Part shown: in pieces, positions 18,220 through 27,298 of the stretch
Numbering within the stretch: position 1 is the first letter of the stretch
How the letters are laid out: every line of letters begins with the position of its first letter
NCBI GenBank assembly: GCA_019359595.1
Contig: JAHHGZ010000028.1
Span: 1 to 64,000 of the forward strand
From: Cyanomargarita calcarea GSE-NOS-MK-12-04C
GTDB taxonomy: Bacteria > Cyanobacteriota > Cyanobacteriia > Cyanobacteriales > Nostocaceae
Direction: 5' to 3'
Length of the DNA stretch: 64,000 nt
Translations under genes and position numbers: made by a program
Notes under the pieces: generated by a model
What the model was told of the DNA's origin: nothing
The model's input: the letters and a program-made list of their open reading frames with translations, nothing else
Database searches by the model: none

Positions 18220-18666
18220 TCACCGCATTCGTTCTTCTTGGATGAGGGTACGCTGATAAATTTGATGGTTCTTAAACCAATGCCATGTGCGGGAGCGATA
18301 ACGATTGCACGGACTAATATTTATCATTTCATACAAATGCATTTCTGGCATCATTTTATAAGAAAAATATAATATAACAGTTGCGTCGTCAACTTCCCAA
18401 GCTTTTCCAAGAATGCGTTCTGTGTCAAACCAGAGTGTTTTATCTCGATAGGTTCCGGGAAATTGATGTTCCTCTTGTTTGCCATCAGACCATTTATAGC
18501 GATTGATTTGGTAATAAGAATAAACATCATTTTGTGGAAATTGACAAGTTAAGTGAGATTCATGTTTATCCAGAATTTTTCCTTCTGTATTAATCAGTGT
18601 ATACGTACCTATCCAATCTCCTTCATGGCGGACAAGAACGGGCATTTCCTCTTTAATAGTAGACAT
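18220..18666 (-). CDS. conserved hypothetical protein (DUF3598-like)
   Basis: 148 residues, with MPVLVRHEGDWIGTYTLINT at the start and repeated beta-strand patterns (SHLTCQFPQNDVYSYYQI, FPGTYRDKTLWFDTERI, SRTWHWFKNHQIYQRTL). This matches my memory of the cyanobacterial DUF3598 family, a likely lipocalin-like barrel of unknown function. An AAGGAG-type ribosome site precedes the ATG. It lies downstream of the aldehyde dehydrogenase on the same strand, separated by STRR arrays. Confidence 0.6.
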   Translation of the reverse strand: MSTIKEEMPVLVRHEGDWIGTYTLINTEGKILDKHESHLTCQFPQNDVYSYYQINRYKWSDGKQEEHQFPGTYRDKTLWFDTERILGKAWEVDDATVILYFSYKMMPEMHLYEMINISPCNRYRSRTWHWFKNHQIYQRTLIQEERMR

Positions 18667-18698
18667 AAAAAAATCTCCTTGCTAAATATTTTATCAAT

Positions 18699-18868
18699 GA
18701 AGGAAGAAGGAAGAAGGAAGAAGGAAGAAGTTTTCTTCCTAGCCCTAAAAGGGCACTGTTTTGATCTGGGGCTTTGGTGTGAGCGCTCACGCCGAAGTCC
18801 GAACGGTCAGAATCCACATATATAAACCTCCCTTCTTCCTTTTTGCTTCTTCCTTCTTCCTTCTTCAA
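18699..18868. repeat. pair of inverted STRR arrays
   Basis: gaagaag units (18699-18730) and their complement (18831-18868) flank about 100 bases, so the whole block can fold into a large stem-loop. The right array contains the stop codon of the aldehyde dehydrogenase gene. A leader atatataaacct just before the right array is also found before the array at 40651. Confidence 0.75.
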
Positions 18869-20283
18869 GAAATATTAAACCACCAAGGGTCATTTATAGA
18901 CTTCGTTTTAATTAAGAATGCTTTTTTCCGCATAAATCTATGTATTGCTGCAGGCCCCATCCGTGAAGCACCCATACCAGACAATTTGAAGGCATTTTTC
19001 TCTCCTTCATGCATGACTGCTGTTAGTGCTGCATCATTAATACTAATTGCACCTGCATCTATCTGATACGCTACTTCTAAAGCTTCTGCTTGGTCTTCGG
19101 CAAATACTGCTGCACTCAGTCCATAAATTGAATCGTTTGCTAACTCCACGGCTTCCTCAACTGTCGCAAAAGGCATTACTGGCATAATTGGGCCAAATGT
19201 CTCTTCGCTCATCACTTTCATCTCACAATCAACCTCGGTGAGTACTGTGGGACGACACCACCAACCCCCACCTAATTCTTCAACTTCTCCACCGCAGTGA
19301 ATCATTGCACCTCCTTCTACTGCATCACGCAAATGGTCAGCAATTATCGCTGCTTGCCTTTCGGCAATAATAGGCCCAATTTCGCCACTTTCAACTGTGG
19401 GATAAGCTAATTGCAAGCGACTTGCTTTAGTCACAAGTTGATGGTAAAACTTTTCAAATATCGATTCTGCAACATAAATTCGCTCTATCGACAAACAAGA
19501 CTGTCCGGTGTTGACTACGGAACCCCACAATATTGCTGATGTTGCTAAGTCTAAATCGGCTGATTCTAAAACGATCGCCGGGTCTTTCCCCCCCAATTCC
19601 AAAAATGCTGGAATAAAGCGTCTGGCTGCAGATAAAGCAACTTTTTGCCCTGTGGCTACACTTCCTGTAAAGCAGACCAAATCCACATTTTCGATTAATT
19701 CTGCCCCTGTTTCCCCTGCTCCCTCAATAAAAGTTAATATATCCCGCAGTTTCGGGACGGTGTTCAAGGCTGTCATCAGTGGTGCGACAAACCGGGGAGT
19801 AATTTCGCTGGGTTTGACAATAACGGCACAACCCGCTAACAGTGCGGGAATTGTATCAATTGTAGATAGTAACAGCGGAAAATTCCACGGGCTAATCACT
19901 CCAACTAGAGGATAAGGTTCTGATGATTGTTGCAGTTTGATAAACGGTATTTCTGTATCTTTGATAGTGTCTCGCAGCAACCTTGGTGCTAATCCACACC
20001 AGCGGTCAATGCTGGCGAGAAATGTATCGATTTCCAGTATCGAAATTGACAGTCTACCTGTATCGCTGACTAAAGCTTCAGTGAGTTTATCCCGTCCAGA
20101 TTTTATCGCTTGTTTCCACTCTTGTAAAGCTGCAACTCGCCCTTCTATACCCAAGAGATGCCAGCTTCTCTGCGCTCTGCGGATGCGACTACATTGCTGT
20201 GCTAAAAGTTTTGGCGGTGCTGGGATAATTACGTAGTCGTATTTCCCAGTGCGGGGATTGCGGACTTCTATTGGTTTAGTCAT
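18865..20283 (-). CDS. aldehyde dehydrogenase family protein
   Basis: A 472-residue NAD(P)-dependent aldehyde dehydrogenase. Catalytic Cys 263 (VVNTGQSCLSIER) and general-base Glu 229 (FLELGGKDPA) are both present. The cofactor loop reads FTGSVATGQKVA, and ISPWNFPLLLS marks the substrate/cofactor site. It oxidises an aldehyde to an acid; the substrate is unknown. The nitrilase-fold gene lies upstream on the same strand, 160 bases away. The stop TGA overlaps an STRR array, another example of a repeat at a gene 3' end. Confidence 0.9.
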   Translation of the reverse strand: MTKPIEVRNPRTGKYDYVIIPAPPKLLAQQCSRIRRAQRSWHLLGIEGRVAALQEWKQAIKSGRDKLTEALVSDTGRLSISILEIDTFLASIDRWCGLAPRLLRDTIKDTEIPFIKLQQSSEPYPLVGVISPWNFPLLLSTIDTIPALLAGCAVIVKPSEITPRFVAPLMTALNTVPKLRDILTFIEGAGETGAELIENVDLVCFTGSVATGQKVALSAARRFIPAFLELGGKDPAIVLESADLDLATSAILWGSVVNTGQSCLSIERIYVAESIFEKFYHQLVTKASRLQLAYPTVESGEIGPIIAERQAAIIADHLRDAVEGGAMIHCGGEVEELGGGWWCRPTVLTEVDCEMKVMSEETFGPIMPVMPFATVEEAVELANDSIYGLSAAVFAEDQAEALEVAYQIDAGAISINDAALTAVMHEGEKNAFKLSGMGASRMGPAAIHRFMRKKAFLIKTKSINDPWWFNIS

Positions 20284-20444
20284 TTGTCATTACTCAATTG
20301 TTAATGTGAATTTGTCTCTTACTCCCTTGAAAAATATTTAGCTTGGATAACAGATATCTTAATATTTATTTAAGAGCAATTATGGAGAAGTGGGTGCTAA
20401 TTTAGCTGCTGCGTAAGCCGAATAAATTTTACCGATAAAGTCTT

Positions 20445-21461
20445 TCAAATTATCCCCATTTTGGCGAGACGTTCAATGGTCGTTTCTTGAGTTTGAAGAA
20501 AATGCTTGCGGTCTACTTCTCCATCCAGCATAGTATTTGCCGGATAGAATTGTGACTGGCGGTAACTTTCGGCATATAATTCAAATCGCTGCCTAGAGAG
20601 TAAATTATTTAACCCTGGTCGGCGGCGATCGCGTCGTAATGCGGCAAGGTTAATTTCTGCAAATGCTGCCATACTTTCGCCTGTAGTTGTCTCTGCTAAG
20701 ACCATTCCGCGATGGTCAATAATTTTAGAACCTCCGTCAGCAGAAGCGGCGGGAATATCGGTATTTACTATACCTGCTGTATTGCAAGAAACTACATACG
20801 CCATATTTTCCACAGCCCGTGAAATTTTCGCAGCATCTTTGGGCGTCGGGGATGTACTATACACTTCTGAGGTGGAATGCAGAAAAATCTCTGCGCCCCG
20901 GATTGCCATACATCGCGCCACTTCTGGATATAAGATTTCTTCTGATGCTAAAGCTGCCAAATTCCCAATTGCAGTCTTGGCTACGGGGAAAACACCCTCC
21001 AAACCGTAGCAGTCGAGATATTTATCCCAAACATCGTGGGGTGTGGGGGCAAACATGGAATTTAGTCTTCGGTAGCGTAAAACAATTGAGCCTGATGGGT
21101 CGAGAATAAAGCAAGTTTGGAAGTAGAGCTTAGGAAAATTGGGGTCGAGTTCGTAGGCGTTTCCAGCTAAAAATATACTATGTTTTTGGGCAATTTTACC
21201 GAGGGCTTCATACTCAGCACCCGCCATCTCCAAGCAGGCTTTTTCTGCCCACACAGCTAGAGATTCGCCCATCGGAAAACCTGTGAGAAAATATTCGGGG
21301 AGGACTATTAAACGACAATCAGAGCCGATAAAAGCGATACTGGCAGCGATTTGTTGTCCCAAGCGCTTGATAGTATTTTGCATTAATGAACGAGTATCAG
21401 CCGTTTGATTTACCGCGTGACACGTTACTTGGAGTGCTAAAGCCCTGTATGATTCAATCAT
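20445..21461 (-). CDS. nitrilase-fold (carbon-nitrogen hydrolase) protein lacking catalytic Cys
   Basis: A 338-residue member of the nitrilase superfamily by fold. The first catalytic element is intact (RLIVLPEYFLTGFP, Glu 56). The lysine element reads RYRRLNSMF, with Arg 132 in place of Lys. The nucleophile element reads ALASEEILYPEVARC, with Ser 173 in place of Cys, the codon being TCA. In canonical amidases and nitrilases all three residues are needed, so this protein is either inactive, a binding protein, or uses another mechanism. A whole sub-family of this kind may exist. It lies upstream of the aldehyde dehydrogenase on the same strand. Confidence 0.8.
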   Translation of the reverse strand: MIESYRALALQVTCHAVNQTADTRSLMQNTIKRLGQQIAASIAFIGSDCRLIVLPEYFLTGFPMGESLAVWAEKACLEMAGAEYEALGKIAQKHSIFLAGNAYELDPNFPKLYFQTCFILDPSGSIVLRYRRLNSMFAPTPHDVWDKYLDCYGLEGVFPVAKTAIGNLAALASEEILYPEVARCMAIRGAEIFLHSTSEVYSTSPTPKDAAKISRAVENMAYVVSCNTAGIVNTDIPAASADGGSKIIDHRGMVLAETTTGESMAAFAEINLAALRRDRRRPGLNNLLSRQRFELYAESYRQSQFYPANTMLDGEVDRKHFLQTQETTIERLAKMGII

Positions 21462-21622
21462 GCTCTGATTTTCAGATGTGCAATAGTTCTATATTATCTA
21501 GTAGTATCGGATTTATATTTTTTTTACCCAGAGGGGAGGACACTTGCGTGGTTACAAAGCAATAAATAGCAGAGTAGAAATTCTTAATAAGTTAAGTCCT
21601 ATAAGTAAAATATTCGGTTCTA

Positions 21623-22087
21623 TTAATGATGCCATACTCGGAAATAGTAAATTTTCGTTTGAGTGTTGTAAAGTAACGATTTACCTGAGTTATTCTCGCC
21701 AAAGTATTTCAGGTATTTGAGGTTATTAACATCATTTAAGCTTGCTAAATCTTGTTTGGAGATACTATCCTGCTGTTTTGATAACTCTTCTATAAATCGC
21801 TTGCTTTCAAGTTTAATATCGTTGGTGTTTCCAGATTGATATTTGTTGCTATCTTTGAGTGTAATTGCACTTTGACTTTTAAAGCGAATCCAAATATCAG
21901 TTTCTTGCCAGACGAAACCACCGCTTTTGAGTTGGTCAATTTCAGCGATCGCATTACTGAATGAAGCGCTGTATAACTTTTTGGGGTCGAAACCTTCATC
22001 TAAACTTGGAAATATCATCTCACACCCACAGATCGATAGGGCGGCTAAACTAGTTAAGGTGTAAATCAGCCATTTTTTCCGCTTCAT
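21623..22087 (-). CDS. putative lipoprotein, hypothetical
   Basis: 154 residues beginning MKRKKWLIYTLTSLAALS and continuing ICGCEMIF, a lipoprotein-type signal with a possible lipobox cysteine at residue 22. The mature part is polar, with no recognised domain. It is head-to-head with the NmrA-like gene, the two starts being only six bases apart. Confidence 0.6.
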   Translation of the reverse strand: MKRKKWLIYTLTSLAALSICGCEMIFPSLDEGFDPKKLYSASFSNAIAEIDQLKSGGFVWQETDIWIRFKSQSAITLKDSNKYQSGNTNDIKLESKRFIEELSKQQDSISKQDLASLNDVNNLKYLKYFGENNSGKSLLYNTQTKIYYFRVWHH

Positions 22088-22093
22088 AAACCA

Positions 22094-23038
22094 ATGACTA
22101 AGGTGAATGTCATGAATTTTCCTTTTAATATAGAGGCGAATACGGATAAAGTTTTACTTATTGGAGTTACTGGAGGCACCGGCGCAAATGCGGTCAAGGG
22201 ATTTCTCGAACAGGGAGTTATCAATTTGCGTGCCATAACTAGAAAAATTGACCTTAACCGTCCTTCTCTGTCAAAGTTAAGTGATGCAGGAGTCGAGCTT
22301 TTTGAAGCAAATTTAGACTCGCAGGATTCTCTCGTAGCAGCTTTTGCGGGGATTTCGGCTGTTTACTGCCATGCTACAGCTGGGGACTCTGCCAAGGCTG
22401 ACCCTCTAGAAGTAGAGAGGGCAAAGCGAGTTGCACAAGCTGCGAAGAAAGCTGACATCAAGCACTTCGTGTATAACTCCGCAGGTGGGGCTGATAGAAA
22501 TTCTGGAATCCCCCACATTGAACAGAAGTATCAGGTGGAGCAGATTCTCAAAGCGACTGGTTTACCGACAACTATGCTGCGAGCGTGTTTGTTCATGGAA
22601 GAGTTTTGGAAGAAGTACACCCGACCTTCTATCCTCAAGGGTGTTTTTCCATTTTCCATTCAACCAGACAGACCTCTACACCTTATTACCACTAAAGACA
22701 TGGGCCGTGTTGCTGCCTATGTGATGAGAAATCCTGACTCCTATATTGGTAGAGAAATAGAGCTTGCAGGGGATGTACTAACTCCTCTTCAGTTGGCAGA
22801 GGCATTTTCTCAAGCGCAAGAGATTGGAGTAATTCACAAACAAACACCTGCCTGGATTTTCTTACTCCTGATGCAAAGGGAACTGTTCGCTTTGATTCAG
22901 TGGTATCGAACCAAAGGTTATCAAGCCGATGTCAAGCATCTGAGAGAAGAATTTCCTGGACTCCTGACTACATTTAGTGAATTTCTAGAAGAAACCAATT
23001 GGACAAACCCAGAACTGACTTATGAAAGCTTGTCTTGA
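22094..23038 (+). CDS. NmrA-like NAD(P)-binding protein
   Basis: A 314-residue atypical short-chain dehydrogenase. The dinucleotide motif is VLLIGVTGGTGANAVKGFL, and the second signature FVYNSAGGADRNSG follows. The active-site Tyr-Lys pair of classical SDRs is not evident, so a redox-sensing or reductase role is equally possible. The ATG at 22094 is close to the start of the divergent lipoprotein gene; the internal ATG at 22112 (MNFPFN) would give more room for a promoter and is a real alternative. Confidence 0.8.
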   Translation: MTKVNVMNFPFNIEANTDKVLLIGVTGGTGANAVKGFLEQGVINLRAITRKIDLNRPSLSKLSDAGVELFEANLDSQDSLVAAFAGISAVYCHATAGDSAKADPLEVERAKRVAQAAKKADIKHFVYNSAGGADRNSGIPHIEQKYQVEQILKATGLPTTMLRACLFMEEFWKKYTRPSILKGVFPFSIQPDRPLHLITTKDMGRVAAYVMRNPDSYIGREIELAGDVLTPLQLAEAFSQAQEIGVIHKQTPAWIFLLLMQRELFALIQWYRTKGYQADVKHLREEFPGLLTTFSEFLEETNWTNPELTYESLS

Positions 23039-23364
23039 AAACACCCTCTAAAATATCCCTGTTGAGGACTAAGCCACCCCAATTGCTGAATCCAAAGTGG
23101 AATTAAGCCTTATTTTGGTGGCTACTTCAATTACATAACATCTAGTCCTTGGAATTATTCGTACACAGTCATAGTTTTGTGCATATTTAGAATCAATGAG
23201 GATATTTGTTTTAATGTAAGTGGATAATCCCTGATTTTTTAACCTTTTTATAGGCTCTTGTATGAGGATATTCTACTTTATAACGGGAGTGACGCGGTTT
23301 ATAATTTGGTGGAAGTAAACTACGTGTAGTGTGTCCCCTTGGAACTTACCTTTCCACTAAAATG

Positions 23365-23405
23365 AACCCCACCCCCTTTTAGCACAGCTAAAAGGGGGTG
23401 GGGTT
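23365..23405. repeat. perfect 19-base-arm hairpin
   Basis: AACCCCACCCCCTTTTAGC and its exact complement are separated by three bases (ACA). It lies in the 455-base gap 23039-23493, which has no supported gene. It may be a small mobile repeat or a terminator for the NmrA-like gene 330 bases upstream. Confidence 0.75.
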
Positions 23406-23493
23406 GAGTGGCTGGGGATCAGGCTTATGCTACATGAATCATTTATTTTTTGGAAGTTTAAAATAAAAATGACAGCCAAGATCGGAAATTAAA

Positions 23494-23754
23494 ATGGGGG
23501 TATGCAAGAATTCTTCAAACTCTTACGCGATCGCCACAATGGAAGCAATGACATCTCAAGAATTTTTAGAAAATTTGGCTAACTCTAAAACAGACTCCGA
23601 AAGGCTAATAGTGTTTGCAAGATACCTTGACACAACCGCGTTAGACAATGCCACATCCCCAAGATGGAGGAAGTTGGCTTATAGCGGTGAGATTCAGATG
23701 TCGCTGAATAATCTTGCTTTTCATCTAGAGGCACTTTCCGAGAATGTTGGCTAA
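23494..23754 (+). CDS. small hypothetical protein
   Basis: 86 residues at most; ATG codons at 23494, 23539 and 23548 are possible starts. The part from MTSQEFLENLANSKTDSERL onward looks like a normal helical protein (IVFARYLDTTALDN, MSLNNLAFHLEALSENVG). No family is recognised and no clear ribosome site is seen. It could be a fragment. Confidence 0.35.
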   Translation: MGVCKNSSNSYAIATMEAMTSQEFLENLANSKTDSERLIVFARYLDTTALDNATSPRWRKLAYSGEIQMSLNNLAFHLEALSENVG

Positions 23755-23815
23755 TCAAACAAACCACCCTTTCTGTCCGTCTTGCTAGGCATCAAGGGGT
23801 GTCCATATGATTCTT

Positions 23816-23849
23816 AGATTCCCGACTTCGTAAAAGTTATCGGGAATCT
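23816..23849. repeat. AGATTCCCGACTTC hairpin repeat, copy 2
   Basis: A hairpin with imperfect arms (AGATTCCCGACTTC and its near complement). Related to the copies at 18154, 37134 and 46031. Confidence 0.6.
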
Positions 23850-24007
23850 TATTTTTCAATTCCCCCATCACCTTTTTCTGACATAGCCCGCTCGGTGAAA
23901 CGTTTACCTTGCTTAATAAAATCTTCCTTGTTACGCAGATTCGTGACATTGCAATCAAGCAATTTTTGCAACCATAAACGATTTTGGCACTCGCGATCGC
24001 CATCGGT
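23849..24007 (-). pseudogene. orphan C-terminal gene fragment
   Basis: An open stretch of 52 codons without a start (preceded at once by a stop) encodes DRECQNRLWLQKLLDCNV, then NLRNKEDFIKQGKRFTERAM and a natural-looking end. Its composition is that of a real protein tail, and it reads better than the overlapping ATG frame on the same strand. No family is recognised. The rest of the gap 24008-24777 holds nothing that I can support. Confidence 0.25.
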
Positions 24008-24777
24008 TTAAGTTTTCTGATTCTTTTTGCGGTCAGGTAGACAATTAAGCCATTGCCTTATGCTAAGTATTCCCAAGTCCATTTCGTTTCTAACAAATGA
24101 CCATTTCTTCATGAAAATGCGCTTTATTCGGTGACTCTAGAGACGTTATACGGAATGTAAGAATGGAATTCCTATAGGAGCAACCTCACACAGAATTGGT
24201 ATGACCTACATTTTGAACTATCCAAAAACAGGAATCACTGTGGCGTCGAATTACTTCAGAGAGTTGCCCTCAAACATTCTCATTATTGTTGCAAACTCAG
24301 CAAGAAAGGATTGAATTTGTATCCTTGGTCACTTAGAAACTTAACATAAAACTATATCGCCAGGTAGTGGACATAACCTTCTTCACAGGCATAAACTTTT
24401 TGTGGGATTAAACCGAAATGTTTACAAAAAAAACTCATTAGACATCTGGTGGAAAAGAATTATGTTTTAGCCGAAATTCTCTGTAGTGACAATAGCTACG
24501 TGCAAGGCGAACAACTCCTACATATGACTTGCCTTCTTACCAGTATTGTCACTATGCCTCGGAAAAAAGATGTTTATTATGAATCAACAAAGGTTTAATC
24601 TTCCGCAGGTGATAAATAGTTTCAACGCCAAAATAGAAAATTCTCAACTCCTGCTAGGATAAGAGTTTACAAGTACAATTGTAATTGCCTTGAGTTGGGA
24701 TAAACACCTATATACACCTATATATAATATATGTTGAGCTACTCAATCGAGAATACACGCTCCTTGTCCTATAAAGT

Positions 24778-26019
24778 ATGTCTGAAGTCTGGAAAAACCT
24801 GTTTGCTTTTGGGCCATTTATCCCTCACGGGCACTGCTACCTCTGGAAGCCCGAGTTGATATGGCTACATATCATATCCGACTCGCTGATCGCCCTGGCA
24901 TATTACTCCATCCCAATCACGTTGGTCTATTTTGTCCGCGAACGGGAGGATCTGCCCTTTAATTGGATATTTTTGCTGTTTGGTAGCTTCATTGTTGCCT
25001 GTGGTACTACTCACCTAATGGAAGTCTGGACGCTCTGGTATCCAACCTATTGGTTGTCAGGGTTGCTCAAAGCCATAACGGCGTTTGTCTCAGTTTACGC
25101 AGCACTGGCTTTGGTGCCACTAGTACCTCAAGCAATTGCTCTCCCCAGTCCGGCACAGCTAGAAGTAACTAACCAAGAACTGCGGCATCAAATTACACAG
25201 CGTCAGCAGGTGGAAGATGCTTTGCAATTGGTTAACGAAGAGTTAGAAACAAGGGTAAGGAACCGGACTTTAGAACTAGCGCAGATCAACAAGGAATTGA
25301 AAACCGAAATCGCAGAACGCAAGCGAGCTACTGAGGTACAGCTAAAAACGCAGGAGCGGTTGCAGACCTTAAGTGGCAAGTTGATCGAAGCCCAGGAAGT
25401 TGAGCGACGTAGCCTTGCTCGTGAATTACATGACGAAATTGGTCAAGCGTTGACAGCAGTGAAAATAAATTTGCAAACCTTACAATATTCATCTACTCAC
25501 AGCGAAATGGCATTGCCATTACAGGAAAGTATTGGCATCGTTGAAGTTGCTCTTCAACAGATACGCAGCCTTTCGCTCGATTTGCGACCATCATTACTGG
25601 ATGACCTGGGACTAGCGATCGCGCTGCGGTGGTATATAGATCGTCAGACTCAACGATCTGGAATCATCGGAGAATTTCTGGCTAAACCTTTAGAAACCAA
25701 GCTGTCGCCAAATCTAGAAACCACTTGCTTTCGCATTGTCCAAGAAGCCTTGACTAATGTAGTTCGATATGCTCAGGCGCAACGAGTAATAGTTGAATTG
25801 TGCGAGTTGGAAACTCAACTGCATTTAATCATCCGCGATGATGGTATTGGGTTTGATGTCCATGCAGCACGAGAACGAGCTACCAGGGGTGAGAGTTTAG
25901 GTTTACTGGGGATGGAGGAGCGTGTTTTGCTTGTCGGTGGTCAAATAGACATTAAATCTGTGCATCAATCCGGCACTGAGATTCACGCTTGGTTCCCGCT
26001 TTCTACCAATCAATCCTAA
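24778..26019 (+). CDS. ethylene-receptor-like histidine kinase
   Basis: A 413-residue membrane sensor kinase. The three-helix N-terminal domain (about 28-118) matches plant ETR1 and Synechocystis Etr1. Asp 35, Tyr 42, Ile 45, Pro 46, Cys 75 and His 79 (ACGTTHL) keep the same spacing as ETR1 Asp25, Tyr32, Ile35, Pro36, Cys65 and His69; the Cys and His bind copper in that receptor. A coiled coil (about 128-195) leads to a HisKA_3-type dimerisation helix with the phospho-His (RELHDEIGQALT, His 218) and a HATPase (LTNVVRYAQAQ, RDDGIGFDV). The next gene, a NarL-type regulator, starts one base after the stop and is the likely partner. Ethylene or copper sensing is inferred from these residues. Confidence 0.85.
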   Translation: MSEVWKNLFAFGPFIPHGHCYLWKPELIWLHIISDSLIALAYYSIPITLVYFVREREDLPFNWIFLLFGSFIVACGTTHLMEVWTLWYPTYWLSGLLKAITAFVSVYAALALVPLVPQAIALPSPAQLEVTNQELRHQITQRQQVEDALQLVNEELETRVRNRTLELAQINKELKTEIAERKRATEVQLKTQERLQTLSGKLIEAQEVERRSLARELHDEIGQALTAVKINLQTLQYSSTHSEMALPLQESIGIVEVALQQIRSLSLDLRPSLLDDLGLAIALRWYIDRQTQRSGIIGEFLAKPLETKLSPNLETTCFRIVQEALTNVVRYAQAQRVIVELCELETQLHLIIRDDGIGFDVHAARERATRGESLGLLGMEERVLLVGGQIDIKSVHQSGTEIHAWFPLSTNQS

Positions 26020-26685
26020 ATGACTACAGCCCCACAACTGATTCGCGTTTTACTAGTAGACAATCATACCCTTGTCCGGGCTGGATTGCGTGCGCTCCTA
26101 CAAAATATTGAGGGCATAGAAGTGGTTGCAGAAGCAGGGGATGGCCGTGAAGCCTTGCGTTTGATTGCAGATCGTCACCCTGATGTGGTGCTGATGGACG
26201 TTGCGATGCCAGAAATGAATGGCTTAGAGGCTGCAGCACATGTGGTGAAAGAATTTCCTGATGTACGGGTGATTATCCTTTCTATGTACGCAAATGAGGA
26301 ATACGTGTTACAGGCATTGCGTCTAGGTGCATTGGGATATTTACTTAAAGATGCTGGTATAAATGAATTAGAATTAGCAATCAGAGCAAGCTGTCAGGGT
26401 GAAACCTATTTAAGTCCGGGAGTTTCCAAGCATATTATTGGCGATTATTTGCGCCGGGTAGGTGATGAGTCAAGTTCTCTGTCACAATTAACATCACGGC
26501 AACGGGAAATTTTGCAATTGATTGCGGAAGGACGAACAACAAAAGAGATTGCCCTGTTGCTGTTCATTAGTGTGAAAACAGTAGAAACCCATCGGATGCA
26601 ACTGATGAAACGGTTGGATATTTATGATGTGGCAGGTTTAGTGCGTTATGCCATTCGCATGGGGCTGGTAATTCCGGATAGTTGA
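26020..26685 (+). CDS. NarL/FixJ-family response regulator
   Basis: A 221-residue two-domain regulator. The receiver (RVLLVDNHTLVRAG) has phospho-acceptor Asp 60 (VVLMDVAMPEMNGLE). The C-terminal LuxR-type helix-turn-helix is complete (LTSRQREILQLIAEGRTTKE, ISVKTVETHRMQLMKRL). It starts immediately after the kinase stop and should receive phosphate from it. Targets are unknown. Confidence 0.93.
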   Translation: MTTAPQLIRVLLVDNHTLVRAGLRALLQNIEGIEVVAEAGDGREALRLIADRHPDVVLMDVAMPEMNGLEAAAHVVKEFPDVRVIILSMYANEEYVLQALRLGALGYLLKDAGINELELAIRASCQGETYLSPGVSKHIIGDYLRRVGDESSSLSQLTSRQREILQLIAEGRTTKEIALLLFISVKTVETHRMQLMKRLDIYDVAGLVRYAIRMGLVIPDS

Positions 26686-26859
26686 CGTATCAGGACTTTT
26701 CTGTTTGGATATCAGGGTTTTCCTGATTGGGTTCTCACTACGAGTTAACGTAATGTGTCAATTAGGTTGAGCGTAGCTGGGCAAACTTTCCTAAAAGTTT
26801 ATAGCAGATATGAGTTGACCTGTATTAATTGTCCTGCTGGATAAACCGCCAATAAATCT

Positions 26860-27228
26860 ATGCCACCTTTGCGTATTCTTTTAGTGGATGACAGCCTTAC
26901 GTTTCTCGAATCCGCCACCCGCTTTTTAGCGATAGATGCGCGACTCGAAATCGTCGGGCGTGTTCTCTCAGGAGAAGATGCCTTGGAGCAAATGCCACAA
27001 TTATGTCCCGATTTGGTACTGATGGATCTGGCTATGCCCGGAATGAATGGTCTGGAAGCAACACGTCAGATTAAAGCAAAAGAGAGCGCACCATACGTTG
27101 TCGTTTTAACACTAAGCGATGGCAGTGAATATCGCACTGCAGTTGAAGCTGTGGGTGCAGACGGATTTATCACCAAATCGGAAATTTGTACAGCGTTACT
27201 GCCCTTAATCCACTCCTTATTTGCTTAA
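26860..27228 (+). CDS. single-domain response regulator (receiver only)
   Basis: A 122-residue receiver with no output domain. The acidic pair is at residues 10-11 (LLVDDS), the phospho-acceptor is Asp 56 (LVLMDLAMPGMNGLE), and the conserved Thr and Lys appear in VVLTLSD and FITKSE. It may relay phosphate between the kinases on both sides. The same strand and 70-base spacing to the next kinase suggest joint expression. Confidence 0.88.
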   Translation: MPPLRILLVDDSLTFLESATRFLAIDARLEIVGRVLSGEDALEQMPQLCPDLVLMDLAMPGMNGLEATRQIKAKESAPYVVVLTLSDGSEYRTAVEAVGADGFITKSEICTALLPLIHSLFA

Positions 27229-27298
27229 TAAAAATGATTAATTTTATATCTGATTATTTAGCATAGCGAACATTTGACACCACTTCTTTGAGAAAATA

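Noticed and set aside
18699-18868. Repeat arrays considered as a CRISPR
   Set aside because: The units are seven bases with no spacers, and no cas genes are present. They are STRR arrays.
23785-24003. 72-residue frame on the minus strand
   Set aside because: It overlaps the 23849-24007 fragment in another frame. The fragment has the more protein-like composition, and this frame ends by reading a hairpin repeat.
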